Part shown: one piece after another, positions 51,535 to 60,351 of the stretch
How positions within the stretch are numbered: the first letter of the stretch is position 1
Layout: the number at the start of each line of letters is the position of its first letter
From: Burkholderia sp. S171
GTDB lineage: Bacteria > Pseudomonadota > Gammaproteobacteria > Burkholderiales > Burkholderiaceae
Direction of reading: 5' to 3'
NCBI RefSeq assembly: GCF_009766085.1
Contig: NZ_LMUF01000047.1
Coordinates: 199,607 to 263,606, forward strand
Length of the DNA: 64,000 nt
The notes under the pieces: generated by a model
Databases searched by the model: none
Seen by the model: the letters and a program-made list of their open reading frames with translations, nothing else
What the model was told of the DNA's origin: nothing
Position numbers and translations under genes: made by a program

Positions 51535-52017
51535 GTGACTATCGAGAAGATCATCAGCGGTGTAGCCATTGGTCCCGCGTCGGGACTATCGAAACGGTTG
51601 GTGACGGTCGCACTGGGGGTCGCGCTGATGTTTGCTGCACCCGCCTTCAGCTTTGCTCAGACGGCGACGGAGCCCGCACAAGCATCCGCCTCACTCGGAT
51701 TACCCGACGTTCCCACCACCCGAATACTTGCGATCGGCCGGTTGACGTCGAAGTCGACGCCGGGTGCTATCGGCGCGGTCCTTCCTCAGGAAGTTCGCGA
51801 GACGGTCAAACTTTACCTCGAGGGAAAGATTGACCAGTGGTACGTCCGGAAGGACCAGGCCAGCGTGGTTTTTATCCTCAATATCACCGATGTGAATGAG
51901 GCCCGCAGAACACTGGAACAGTTACCGCTGGGCCGCGCGGATCTAATGGAATTCGACCTCATTCCACTGGGCCCGTTGTCTCCGCTGGCAGCTTTGGGCG
52001 GGTCACCAAACCGGTAA
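51535..52017 (+). CDS. Secreted muconolactone-isomerase-like protein (paralogue of 53069)
   Basis: A 160-residue protein with an N-terminal signal (residues about 20-44, LVTVALGVALMFAAPAFSFAQ). The mature domain RILAIGRLT...VRETVKLYLEGKIDQWYVRKDQASVVFILNITDVNEARRTLEQLPLG, read in part, resembles the ferredoxin-like fold of muconolactone delta-isomerases and YciI. GTG start with AAGGAGA four bases upstream. About half of the mature residues are shared with the cytosolic protein at 53069. Function unknown. Confidence 0.75.
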   Translation: MTIEKIISGVAIGPASGLSKRLVTVALGVALMFAAPAFSFAQTATEPAQASASLGLPDVPTTRILAIGRLTSKSTPGAIGAVLPQEVRETVKLYLEGKIDQWYVRKDQASVVFILNITDVNEARRTLEQLPLGRADLMEFDLIPLGPLSPLAALGGSPNR

Positions 52018-52120
52018 GAAATAGAGTGGAATCCTAAGCCATCAGGCGGTATGAACGAAGGGCATTAAATTTTAAATACGTAGGATTACGAACGTTAACT
52101 AACTGTATCTGGAGAAAGAG

Positions 52121-53014
52121 ATGAGTGATGAACTGTATCTGGTAACAGGCGCAACAGGCGCCACCGGTCGGAGTGCTATCGACCACTTGCTGTCAAAGGG
52201 ATCGAAGGTTCGGGCCTTCGTGCATAACGACGACGACCGTGCCGCGGCATTGCGCGCCAGCGGAGTCGAGGTTGTCCTGGGCGATCTCCTCGACAACGAA
52301 GCTGTTCAAAAAGCAGTGCAGGGAGTGACGAGCGCCTACTTCGTGTATCCCGTCATGCAACCGCAGCTCGTTGACGCGAGCGCCTATTTTGCGCACGCAT
52401 CGATAGCCGCGGGGGTGCGTTCCATCGTCAATATGTCGCAGATATCTGCACGGGTTGACGCTGTGAGCCACGCGGCGCGTTCGCATTGGTATGGAGAACG
52501 CGTATTCGACTGGGCCGGCGTTCCCGTGACGCATCTGCGGCCCACCTTTTTCATGGAATGGTTGACGTACGGGTTTCAACTGCCGCTTATCGCTAACCAC
52601 GATCTCATCAAGGTTCCGGCGGGAAACGGGCGTCACGCGCCCATTTCAGCGGAAGACCAGGGGCGTGCCATCGCCAATATCATGCTTGATCCGGTGCCGC
52701 ATGCCGGCAAGATCTACCCGCTCTATGGCGCGGTGGAGATGAACCACAAAGAGCTCGCGAGCGCCGTTGGCGAAGCATTGGGCCGAACGATTCGCTACGA
52801 GCCCGAAAGCTTCGATGAATTCGGCGCACGGCTGAATGCGATCGGAATGCCGAAGCATTTCATCCAGCATATCGTCGCGGTTTATCGCGACTACCAGAAC
52901 GGCGATTTCGCCGGGATCAACAATTCAGTGGAGGCTTTGACGGGTAGAAAACCCATGACGGTAGGCGAATACGTCAAAGCTAACAGCACGCTCTTTCAGC
53001 CGAAACAACAGTAG
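52121..53014 (+). CDS. NmrA-family NAD(P)-binding protein
   Basis: A 297-residue Rossmann protein. LYLVTGATGATGRSAIDHLLSKGSKVRAFVH gives TGATGxxG at residues 8-15; GVEVVLGDLLD, AYFVYP and SIVNMSQISA follow. It is close to quinone-sensing QOR2/azoreductase-like NmrA proteins. GGAG before ATG. Third gene of the MarR-linked set. Possible roles are redox sensing or quinone reduction. Confidence 0.88.
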   Translation: MSDELYLVTGATGATGRSAIDHLLSKGSKVRAFVHNDDDRAAALRASGVEVVLGDLLDNEAVQKAVQGVTSAYFVYPVMQPQLVDASAYFAHASIAAGVRSIVNMSQISARVDAVSHAARSHWYGERVFDWAGVPVTHLRPTFFMEWLTYGFQLPLIANHDLIKVPAGNGRHAPISAEDQGRAIANIMLDPVPHAGKIYPLYGAVEMNHKELASAVGEALGRTIRYEPESFDEFGARLNAIGMPKHFIQHIVAVYRDYQNGDFAGINNSVEALTGRKPMTVGEYVKANSTLFQPKQQ

Positions 53015-53068
53015 TCGAATTGATTCTATCCCCGTATTCCTCACATTTTCAATAACTGGAGTTTCAAC

Positions 53069-53428
53069 ATGTCCCAAGCTAAAAATCCGCGCGTCCATGC
53101 AGACATCCTGCCGGCGCTCGCCGCTGTCACCGCTCCCACGAACAAAATTCTCGCGATCGGTTCGGTGACGGCGAAGGGAACGCCTGACGCCATTGCCCCC
53201 GTCCTGCCTTTTGAAGTGCGCGCCACTGTCCGCAACTACCTCGCTGGCAAGATCGAGCACTGGTATTTCCAGGCTGAAGGGTATGGGGTTGTCTTTATCA
53301 TGAACGCATCGAGTACAGCTGAAGCTCGCGAGATTCTGGAAAAGCTACCCTTGGGCGTGGCGGGCATGATGGAATTTGAACTCATCGCTCTTTCACCGTT
53401 GAAGCCGCTTGCCCTGTTGATCGGTTAA
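53069..53428 (+). CDS. Muconolactone-isomerase-like small protein, cytosolic paralogue
   Basis: A 119-residue protein whose residues 14-119 align end to end with the mature part of the secreted protein at 51535 (for example ILAIGSVTAKGTP / ILAIGRLTSKSTP; EKLPLGVAGMMEFELIALSPLKPL / EQLPLGRADLMEFDLIPLGPLSPL, read in part). It has no signal peptide. The pair flanks the NmrA gene and is best read as duplication of a small dimeric alpha/beta protein. Function unknown. Confidence 0.78.
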   Translation: MSQAKNPRVHADILPALAAVTAPTNKILAIGSVTAKGTPDAIAPVLPFEVRATVRNYLAGKIEHWYFQAEGYGVVFIMNASSTAEAREILEKLPLGVAGMMEFELIALSPLKPLALLIG

Positions 53429-53572
53429 CGGCCTGAACCACAACACGCGCGAGAGTTCTTCGAATATTGCCGCAAGAAACGGGGGGTATCTGACTGCGTG
53501 CATCGATATTGTTGGGGCAGAGAGAGGCGATCGTGCCGCTCTTCTTCAACCACAGTCAGTGAGGAATTCATC

Positions 53573-54022
53573 ATGTCCAGAGAAGACGACAACAAGGCCA
53601 TCGTAGGCCGCTGGTTCACCGATTTCTGGGGCAAGACTTGCAACCTCGACATTGTCGACGAACTTGCTGCCCCCGACATGCTTCTGCGCTACTCGCTGCA
53701 CGAGCCGCGTCGTGGCCGAGAGGACATCAAGGCGTTCATGACCGATTTCCGCGAAGCGTTCCCGGACCTCAACTTCTGGGGCGCTGCTGATCTTATTGCC
53801 GAGGGGGAGTATGTAGTCGGCCGTTGGGAGGGTGGCGGCACGCACACCGGTCCGGCATTCAGCGATTTCCTGGTTGGATCGCTGCCGGCTGCGACCGGCC
53901 GAAAAATGCGCTTCACCGGCACGACCGTGCTTCGCCTTAAAGATGGCAAGATCGTCGAGGAAATTGGGCTGGATGACGGCGTGACCGCTCTGCAACAACT
54001 TGGACTTATCAAGGCCGCATGA
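53573..54022 (+). CDS. SnoaL-like polyketide cyclase/ester cyclase family
   Basis: A 149-residue NTF2-fold protein: IVGRWFTDFWGKTCNLDIVDELAAPDMLLRYSLHEPRRGREDIKAFMTDFREAFPDLNF, read in part, is typical of the SnoaL group. GAGGA lies about eight bases before ATG 53573; the upstream in-frame ATG at 53498 has no site. Last member of the MarR-linked run. In this setting it may act on an aromatic or oxidised product rather than a polyketide. Confidence 0.85.
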   Translation: MSREDDNKAIVGRWFTDFWGKTCNLDIVDELAAPDMLLRYSLHEPRRGREDIKAFMTDFREAFPDLNFWGAADLIAEGEYVVGRWEGGGTHTGPAFSDFLVGSLPAATGRKMRFTGTTVLRLKDGKIVEEIGLDDGVTALQQLGLIKAA

Positions 54023-54179
54023 TTGAAGGCGCGGCGTTTCCGGTGTCTTTCGGCGACGCCGCGCCCATCTGAATTCTTTGGCGCAAGCGAACGGTCATGA
54101 AAGTCGCGACCTAGAGTGTCGAACGTCCGCTGTCCCAGGGGCGAGAGAGATTGTCCGCGAGTTTGGAATAAAATTTCAC

Positions 54180-55127
54180 TCAGGATGTCAAATTAATTGA
54201 TAAATCGGTGTCTTCCCTTTGCATCGCCATCTTGCCTTTGGCGAGCACCTCGGTGAGCGAACCGCGCAACATATCGATAGCCCGCATGAGCCGACCGGGC
54301 ACAGAGCCGTGAATGAACCACACATCCACTCCCGTCCGAAAGTCAGTGGCCTCTATCACCTGCAGCGCTGGACGATGCACCGTGCGTTCCAGAATGTCCG
54401 GCGTGACGAGGCCGATACCCAGTCCACGCGCTACCAGAGACAGTTGCAACTCCGAGCCAAACGCTTCAACGGCGACATTGAATGGCACCCCCGCCGCCTC
54501 GATCGCGCGTCTTAACACCGAGCGCATGCCGCAGCCGTCCTGATTGAGTACCCACTCGTAGCGCGCCAGATCGGCCAATGTCACCGGCGTGTCGGGCAGA
54601 CCGAGGGCGCGCGCCGCGACGATCACAATCGGCAAGAACGCAAGGCGCGTAGCCTGCAACGTCTCGGGTGGCGTAAAGCCCGCCGGCATCATCACGATCG
54701 ATGCATCGATCCACCCTCGTTCGACACTCTGCAACAGAGCCGGCGACCAACCTGCGGTTACGCGCAGCGTCAGTCGCGGAAAGGCACTGCGCAGGAGGTC
54801 GACCGGCTTTTCGAGTGCGACTTCGGCGAGAAACGGTGGCATGCCAATTCTCAACTCGCCGGACGGCTCGCTTTCGGGAGAGGCCACCACCAATAGATCG
54901 TCCACCGCGCGCAACACGGTGCGCGCCAGCGCGTACACCTCCTTGCCGGCAGCGGTTGGCTTGAGCGGCTTGCTTTGGCGATCGAGTAACTCCACACCGA
55001 GCATGGTTTCAAGGTTTTGCACGCGCCGTGTCAGCCCAGGCTGCGTGAGATGGAGTTTTTCAGCGGCTCGCACCATCGAACCGCTGTCGACAACTGCCAC
55101 GAACGCTTGTAGATCGCGTGTATTCAA
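54180..55127 (-). CDS. LysR-family regulator of the adjacent MFS gene
   Basis: A 315-residue LysR protein. HTH residues 3-60 (DSGSMVRAAEKLHLTQPGLTRRVQNLE) and effector domain starting LRIGMPPFLAEVALEKPVDLL. It resembles Cbl/CysB-neighbour and NAC-type members only generally. Divergent from the MFS gene at 55249, 121 bases apart, and probably its regulator. Confidence 0.92.
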   Translation of the reverse strand: MNTRDLQAFVAVVDSGSMVRAAEKLHLTQPGLTRRVQNLETMLGVELLDRQSKPLKPTAAGKEVYALARTVLRAVDDLLVVASPESEPSGELRIGMPPFLAEVALEKPVDLLRSAFPRLTLRVTAGWSPALLQSVERGWIDASIVMMPAGFTPPETLQATRLAFLPIVIVAARALGLPDTPVTLADLARYEWVLNQDGCGMRSVLRRAIEAAGVPFNVAVEAFGSELQLSLVARGLGIGLVTPDILERTVHRPALQVIEATDFRTGVDVWFIHGSVPGRLMRAIDMLRGSLTEVLAKGKMAMQREDTDLSINLTS

Positions 55128-55162
55128 AGGGGCGCTCCAATGCGCACTAGAAATTAATGCGC

Positions 55163-55173
55163 ATAATCATTAT
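55163..55173. promoter_or_regulatory. ATAATCATTAT dyad between LysR and MFS
   Basis: A perfect 11-base palindrome in the AT-rich middle of the divergent region, 36 bases beyond the LysR start. T-N11-A type binding is possible. Inference. Confidence 0.35.
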
Positions 55174-55248
55174 CAACATATTTCAATTGTCGCATATTGA
55201 GCGCGTCGCTACGATGTCTTCTCAGATCTTGTTTTGAGAACCCGCTCG

Positions 55249-56511
55249 ATGAATCCATCCGTAGAAAACCCTGTCCCTGCCATCACGACACAGGAAACCG
55301 ACAACCCGCAGAGACTCACCGGGCCGCTGACCATTTTCTTCGCGGCGGCAGTCGGCGTGATCGTGATGAATCTGTTTGCTGCTCAAACGCTGACGGGTGT
55401 TATTGGCCGCAGCTTGCATCTCTCTCCGGCGTTTTCCGGCCTCGCGGCCATGCTGCCGCAACTCGGCTATGCCGTCGGTCTGGTGCTGCTCGTGCCGCTA
55501 TGCGACCTGCTGGAGAACCGGCGATTAATCGTGCGCACGCTGGCGTGCGGCGCCGGTTTTCTGGCGGTCGCGATGCTCACCGAGTCACGCGTATTGTTCC
55601 TGCTCGCTGTGTTCCTGGCCGGTGCTGCGTCCAGCGTGATCCAGATGCTGGTGCCAATGGCCGCTGCGATGGCGCCGGAAAAGCATCGCGGACGTGCAGT
55701 TGGCAACGTGATGAGCGGCTTGATGCTGGGCATTTTGTTCTCGCGTCCGGCCGCCAGCGTGATTGCCGGGTCAATCGGCTGGCGTGCTTTCTACGGGATT
55801 GCCGCTGTGATCGATGCACTACTTGCTGTCGTCCTGTATATGCAACTGCCTGTGCGCACACCCGCCATCCGGACGCGTTACCCGGCGCTCCTGTACTCGC
55901 TCTGGACGTTGATGCGCACCGAGCCTGTGTTGCAACGGAACGCTGCATCGGCTGCGTTCGTGATGGGGGCGTTCAGTGCGTTCTGGACTGCGATTGGCCT
56001 TCGGCTCGTGCAGCCGCCGTTCAGCTTCGATATGAATGGCATCGCACTGTTCGCGCTCGCCGGTGCGGCGGGGGCGATCGTGACGCCGCTCGCCGGGCGT
56101 GCGGGCGACCGTGGGTGGGGCCGCAAGATGTTGCTCGCAGCCCACCTGACGATGCTCCTCGCGCTGGTGATAATCGGCGTAGCGGGCGCGGGCTGGAGCG
56201 GGTTCTCGGCGAGCGTCCATCCGGTTCTGGCGGTTGCGATGCTTGTTGCAGGCGCGGCCGCGCTCGATGCAGGCGTCGTCACTGACCAGACCTTGGGCCG
56301 ACGTGCGATCAACCTGATGGATCCCGCCGCGCGCGGAAGGTTGAACGGTTTGTTTGTCGGCGTGGTGTTTGTCGGCGGCGCGCTGGGTGCCGCGCTTGCG
56401 GGCGCCGCGTGGGCGATGGCCGGCTGGAACGGCGTCTGCGTAGTGGGATTCGTTTTCACCGGCCTCGCTTTCGGTCTCCGGCTGACCCGGCCGGCTGAAT
56501 TGGCGAGTTAA
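55249..56511 (+). CDS. MFS transporter, DHA1-like drug/metabolite exporter
   Basis: A 420-residue carrier with 12 helices. LTIFFAAAVGVIVMNLFAAQTLTG opens the chain and SGLAAMLPQLGYAVGLVLLVPLCDLLENRRLIV gives TM2 and the loop 2-3 motif, both read in part. MAPEKHRGRAVGNVMSGLMLGILFSRP is the DHA1 antiporter motif C region. It resembles E. coli YgaY/YbjJ-type efflux members. Divergent from its LysR. ATG at 55249 is preferred over ATG 55234. Confidence 0.92.
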   Translation: MNPSVENPVPAITTQETDNPQRLTGPLTIFFAAAVGVIVMNLFAAQTLTGVIGRSLHLSPAFSGLAAMLPQLGYAVGLVLLVPLCDLLENRRLIVRTLACGAGFLAVAMLTESRVLFLLAVFLAGAASSVIQMLVPMAAAMAPEKHRGRAVGNVMSGLMLGILFSRPAASVIAGSIGWRAFYGIAAVIDALLAVVLYMQLPVRTPAIRTRYPALLYSLWTLMRTEPVLQRNAASAAFVMGAFSAFWTAIGLRLVQPPFSFDMNGIALFALAGAAGAIVTPLAGRAGDRGWGRKMLLAAHLTMLLALVIIGVAGAGWSGFSASVHPVLAVAMLVAGAAALDAGVVTDQTLGRRAINLMDPAARGRLNGLFVGVVFVGGALGAALAGAAWAMAGWNGVCVVGFVFTGLAFGLRLTRPAELAS

Positions 56512-57127
56512 GACTGTCGACGTCCAGACTTCTTGAAAGGCGCGTTCAGATTCTACGCACTCCATTCCAATCGTGCGCACTGTAACGCCGTTATCAGGCT
56601 CGCCCGCGCCATGCGACGAATGCGACACCTCCGCCGATGATCCACGACGGCGATGTAGTTAAGAAGATGTTCGAAGGTCAGGTTACGCAGGTCGGACATG
56701 GCGGGCTTCGGTGAGGTTAATCGATTGCTTCGATCTTGAGGATCCGTCTCGAAAGCCGATGCAGGACATCGCGGCCAACGATGTTCGCAGTGTGTCACGG
56801 ATTTGAATCCACATCAGCGTGCGTCGCCCTCAGTTTCATCGAGTTGCGCTTCAGCGGATTGATCGTTTAACCAAGCGTCACCCTGGCCATGACCGCACTG
56901 CTGCGCAGTCTAGCTGCCGCTGGTTTGGAGGGCTATAGTCGCTAATGACTTTAACAGGCTCATTAGTGACATGAGATTGGCTGTCTTTGCTCGCGGGCGA
57001 TCTGGTACATTGGCGAGGGACAGCAACAGGGTTGCCCGATGACGAAGCGTCGGTGCGAAATCATTTGCGTAGGATTCCTTTGTTTATTCAGAGGAAGCCA
57101 AACGTTGATCGCACCCGGATTGATACA
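56512..57127. other. 616-base stretch without a recognisable gene
   Basis: Lies between the MFS and serine hydrolase genes, which are convergent. One minus-strand frame (56553-56798) reads MSDLRNLTFEHLLNYIAVVDHRRR but matches nothing I know. I see no terminator with a clear T tract, no repeat and no tRNA. It may be decayed sequence. Confidence 0.45.
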
Positions 57128-58282
57128 TCACGCCTTGAGGCTGGGCAGCACGAAATGGCGCAGCACGTCATCGGGCATTTGCCAGTCTTTCGGATCGTTG
57201 TAGTTTCCGGCTGTGACGACCACCACGAGTTCGCGTGCCGGAACGATAGCCAGCAACTGCCCGCCATTGCCGAAACCCATCACATAGTGCTCGCCCCGAA
57301 TTCCGCCCTTGGTCGGATAGGCGATTTGGCCGACCCGCCAAAAGTAACCATATGACTGTCCGTCACGCACCGCGGCAGCGGGAGTGAAGCTCGCATCGAG
57401 CCAGGCCGCGGGCACGATCGTACGGCCGTTCCATTGGCCGCGGGCGAGCACCAGCTGCCCCACACGTGCGAGTTCACGAGGCGTCAGGCGTAGCCCGGAT
57501 GCGGCAATTGCCTCGCCATCCGTGCCTTTTGCCCACGAGAATTTATCGATGCCAAGCGGCTCGAAAAGGGCCGTGCGCGCGTAGTCTTCAAGCGCTTGCC
57601 CGGTGCCCTTCTCAATCAGGCGGCCGACCAGCGCAACGGCGCCACCGCTATAGATCCAGACTTCTCCCGGCGCAGCAACAACCGGGCGCTCGAGCACGTA
57701 ACGAAAGCGATCCGCTGCGGCATCCATTGCCGACTCGCTGTTGGCCGGATCCCTATACGAAAGTTGCTCGTTCCATTGCATGCCGAGCGTCATGGTGAGC
57801 GCGTTGGCGATCGTGAGACCTGCCCGTTGCGGATCTCGGGCGAGGTCCGGGTATTCCGGGAACTGCGACAGGAGCGGTGTATTCACGGGCGGAACGCGCT
57901 TGTCTGCGAGCGCAATACCGTAGAGCAACGACACAAGGCTCTTGGTGACCGAGCGCAGATCGTGCTGCGTGTCGGGTCCGAAAACGACCTCTCCGGCTGA
58001 TTGACCCCGGGTTTCATCAATGCCCGAAAAATAGCGCTCGAAGGCGATATTCCCTTGGTGCACTACCACGACGCTATGCACGTTGCCCAGCGGAGTCGCG
58101 GTACAAAAGGCTTCGAAGCGAGCGTCGAGATCGGGTGCAAATCCGGAAGCAGCAGCGGAATCAGAAGCAGCAGGGGGCTTCGTTGTCAATGAAGCGGCTT
58201 GGGCGAATAGCGGCATCTGGGTCGCTATCAATGCGGTTCCGGCTAGTTTGAAGATGTCACGGCGGCTAACGGTCTTGATCAT
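57128..58282 (-). CDS. Tat-exported class C beta-lactamase-like serine hydrolase
   Basis: A 384-residue hydrolase. The N terminus carries the twin-arginine motif SRRDIFK followed by a hydrophobic stretch to FAQA, so export through Tat is likely. The catalytic SxxK is S111-V-T-K114 and the second motif is Y211-S-G. GEHYVMGFGNGGQ near the C terminus replaces the KTG box. Class C fold members include esterases, D-aminopeptidases and penicillin-binding proteins. Last in an operon after PadR and DUF1700/DUF2807 genes. ATG 58282 has AAGGAG six bases upstream. Confidence 0.87.
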   Translation of the reverse strand: MIKTVSRRDIFKLAGTALIATQMPLFAQAASLTTKPPAASDSAAASGFAPDLDARFEAFCTATPLGNVHSVVVVHQGNIAFERYFSGIDETRGQSAGEVVFGPDTQHDLRSVTKSLVSLLYGIALADKRVPPVNTPLLSQFPEYPDLARDPQRAGLTIANALTMTLGMQWNEQLSYRDPANSESAMDAAADRFRYVLERPVVAAPGEVWIYSGGAVALVGRLIEKGTGQALEDYARTALFEPLGIDKFSWAKGTDGEAIAASGLRLTPRELARVGQLVLARGQWNGRTIVPAAWLDASFTPAAAVRDGQSYGYFWRVGQIAYPTKGGIRGEHYVMGFGNGGQLLAIVPARELVVVVTAGNYNDPKDWQMPDDVLRHFVLPSLKA

Positions 58283-58323
58283 CAACGTCTCCTTGAAAGC
58301 CCTGGTCTGCGATGTCGATATCG

Positions 58324-59706
58324 CTAGGGCGCGTTCTCGATACGGCCACTACCCGATATGGCCGAATGCACCTGTGCCGGACGCCCGTGCAGCTTCACGA
58401 CACCGCTGCCGCGGATGGCAATGTCCGCGCTGTCTTGCGCCGCGACTTGCACTTCGCCGCTGCCGTGGACCATGATCTGCGCAGACTTGGCCAAGAGGCC
58501 TTGCAGTTCCGCCTCGCCCGAACCGGCGACATTGAGCGCGACTACCTGCACCGCACCCGTCGCGACAACATGGCCGCTCCCCGTGATGTCCAGTTGCAGC
58601 TTCGGCTGGTCGATACCCGACAGAGCGAGGTCACTGCTGCCCCTGATTCCCCATGTTGCGATCGACGGAGCCGTCAGCCGAACCGAGAGATGCGTGCCGG
58701 AGGCACAGCCGAGGTCGCTATCGAAACCGAGTCTGCCATCAACAATGCGCACATGACTGATGACAGAAGGATCGCCCGTCACGGTCGCCTCGGCTTTGGG
58801 TCCGGGCTCATAGGTCACAGAGGCCGGCAACTCGATATCGAGGCTGTTGCTCGCCTCGAACGGGAACGTAACGGAGGCGGGCGAGGTACCGACCGTGTTC
58901 GCGATATTGACGCCGCTTGCGGTCCCGGCGCTTGCAGATGCCCGGTCGAACCATGTTGGACTGCAACGCCATCCTCCCTCCCGCCACCACGACGCACCGC
59001 TAACCCGATGCGACCCGGCGAGCGAACTGCTGAGCGCAAGGACAGCGACGACAACGGTCAACCCTGCGACGACCAACACTGCCGGTCTTTTGGCGATGTT
59101 CCGCTTCTGCGTCGACACGTCTTCGCCCGAGCCTCGCGTCCTGTCCTGATCGGGATCGAGCAGGCGGTAATGCAGCCGTATATAGCGTCCAAGCATCCGC
59201 ACGCCTGCGCCGAGTCCCAGTAGCAACAGCGAGCCGCCGATGACAAGGCAGGCGATCAGCCCGATGCCGACCACGAAGCGGATGACCCCGCCAACGAACG
59301 AGCCACCGTGCGCAAAAAACACGACGGTGAAGATCATATGTGCTCCAACAGCACCAAGGGCCACGAGGCCGATGCCAATCCCGAGCGCAATGGCTGCCAC
59401 GACCAGCAGCAGCGGCATCAGGAAGAAGATGTCGACGGCCGCGAGGCCTGCCAGCGCAAGCATGGCGGTGATGAGGTTGGCAAAGCTGCGATGGGCTTCA
59501 AATCGGCGCAGGCCGGTTTCGGCGCGGAGCTCCCGCGCGAGCCGTGCGGGGTCTCCCAGAGCTTCGGCGACCTCTGCCTCACTGCGACCCGACGCGCGCG
59601 CCTCGGCAAAATGCGCTGCGTAGTCGGCGATGATCTCCTCGACTTCTTCCTTTGACAGACCGGCAAGTCCGGCTCGCAGCGTGCGCAAGAATGCTTCACT
59701 GTTCAC
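58324..59706 (-). CDS. DUF1700 (HAAS) - DUF2807 membrane protein
   Basis: A 460-residue protein. Residues 1-60 are a DUF1700/HAAS domain (LRTLRAGLAGLSKEEVEEIIADYAAHF, read in part, then EALGDPARLARELRAE). Four or five hydrophobic segments lie at about 80-230. The C-terminal half (about 285-460) is a right-handed beta-repeat DUF2807 domain (head domain of adhesins, GIN), with repeats such as VSGSGEAELQG and VHGSGEVQV. GTG start overlaps the PadR stop as GTGA. The HAAS domain probably talks to PadR; the exported beta domain may be surface or periplasmic. Confidence 0.87.
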   Translation of the reverse strand: MNSEAFLRTLRAGLAGLSKEEVEEIIADYAAHFAEARASGRSEAEVAEALGDPARLARELRAETGLRRFEAHRSFANLITAMLALAGLAAVDIFFLMPLLLVVAAIALGIGIGLVALGAVGAHMIFTVVFFAHGGSFVGGVIRFVVGIGLIACLVIGGSLLLLGLGAGVRMLGRYIRLHYRLLDPDQDRTRGSGEDVSTQKRNIAKRPAVLVVAGLTVVVAVLALSSSLAGSHRVSGASWWREGGWRCSPTWFDRASASAGTASGVNIANTVGTSPASVTFPFEASNSLDIELPASVTYEPGPKAEATVTGDPSVISHVRIVDGRLGFDSDLGCASGTHLSVRLTAPSIATWGIRGSSDLALSGIDQPKLQLDITGSGHVVATGAVQVVALNVAGSGEAELQGLLAKSAQIMVHGSGEVQVAAQDSADIAIRGSGVVKLHGRPAQVHSAISGSGRIENAP

Positions 59707-60029
59707 GTCGGGTCTCCGAGAAGTTGATCGACCGCAGCCACGAAGGACCGCCAGTCACGCCGATGCGCTTCAAGAGCGTCATGGCCCATCGGCGTGAGCC
59801 GATAATATTTACGCGAGGGCCCGCTGGTCGATTCGACCAGGCGGGTTGCGACCAGCCCATCGTTCTGCATGCGGCGCATCAGTGGATAGATCGTGCCTTC
59901 GCCCATGCCGACGGCACTGGCGAGCGTGCTGGCGATCTCGTAACCGTAGCTCTCCCCGCGCGACAACAGGGCGAGCACGCACAGATCGAGTGCCCCTTTC
60001 TTCAGTTGAACCTGGATCGACTCGGTCAT
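59703..60029 (-). CDS. PadR-family regulator
   Basis: A 108-residue winged-helix repressor with LDLCVLALLSRGESYGYEIASTLASAVGMGEGTIYPLMRRMQNDGLV, read in part, and the wing SGPSRKYYRLTPMGHDAL. It leads the operon with the DUF1700/DUF2807 and serine hydrolase genes. Small TAGCT/AGCTA arms (60067-60089) upstream are too short to call an operator. Full family length. Confidence 0.93.
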   Translation of the reverse strand: MTESIQVQLKKGALDLCVLALLSRGESYGYEIASTLASAVGMGEGTIYPLMRRMQNDGLVATRLVESTSGPSRKYYRLTPMGHDALEAHRRDWRSFVAAVDQLLGDPT

Positions 60030-60351
60030 ATGCCCACTCGGTGAATAGGTTGAAGATATAACACGCTAGCTGTTTATGCAAGGTAGCTAAGTCGATTTTC
60101 TTCGATGACGTGATCGCGTGGGCTGGCGAGTTGAAAACTTCTATTGAAAGGAGTGACGGATGGGTGAGCCGGGATGAAAGCGGGAAATCGCTAAGCGCTT
60201 GTGCTGTTCGAGGCTCGTTGGAGAAGGGGAGACGTCTGTCTCCCCGGGCAGTGCGAAGTGGAATTATTTTTCGATGAGCGCTGTTTTATAATGGTTAACC
60301 TGGCGCACCCGCTCGAGGATTGATGCAAATCCCCCGCGTGCTACGAGTCGA
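60030..60351. other. Intergenic region between HAD and PadR genes
   Basis: About 320 bases holding the PadR promoter. I see no ORF of note and no clear terminator for the HAD gene, whose stop is at 60352. Confidence 0.4.

Noticed and set aside
56553..56798. 81-codon minus frame containing NLTFEHLLNYIAVVDHRRR
   Set aside because: No ribosome site before the internal ATG and no family I can name; kept only as part of the intergenic description.
60067..60089. TAGCT/AGCTA arms upstream of PadR as an operator
   Set aside because: Five-base arms with a 13-base spacer are expected by chance and do not resemble known PadR ATGT/ACAT sites.
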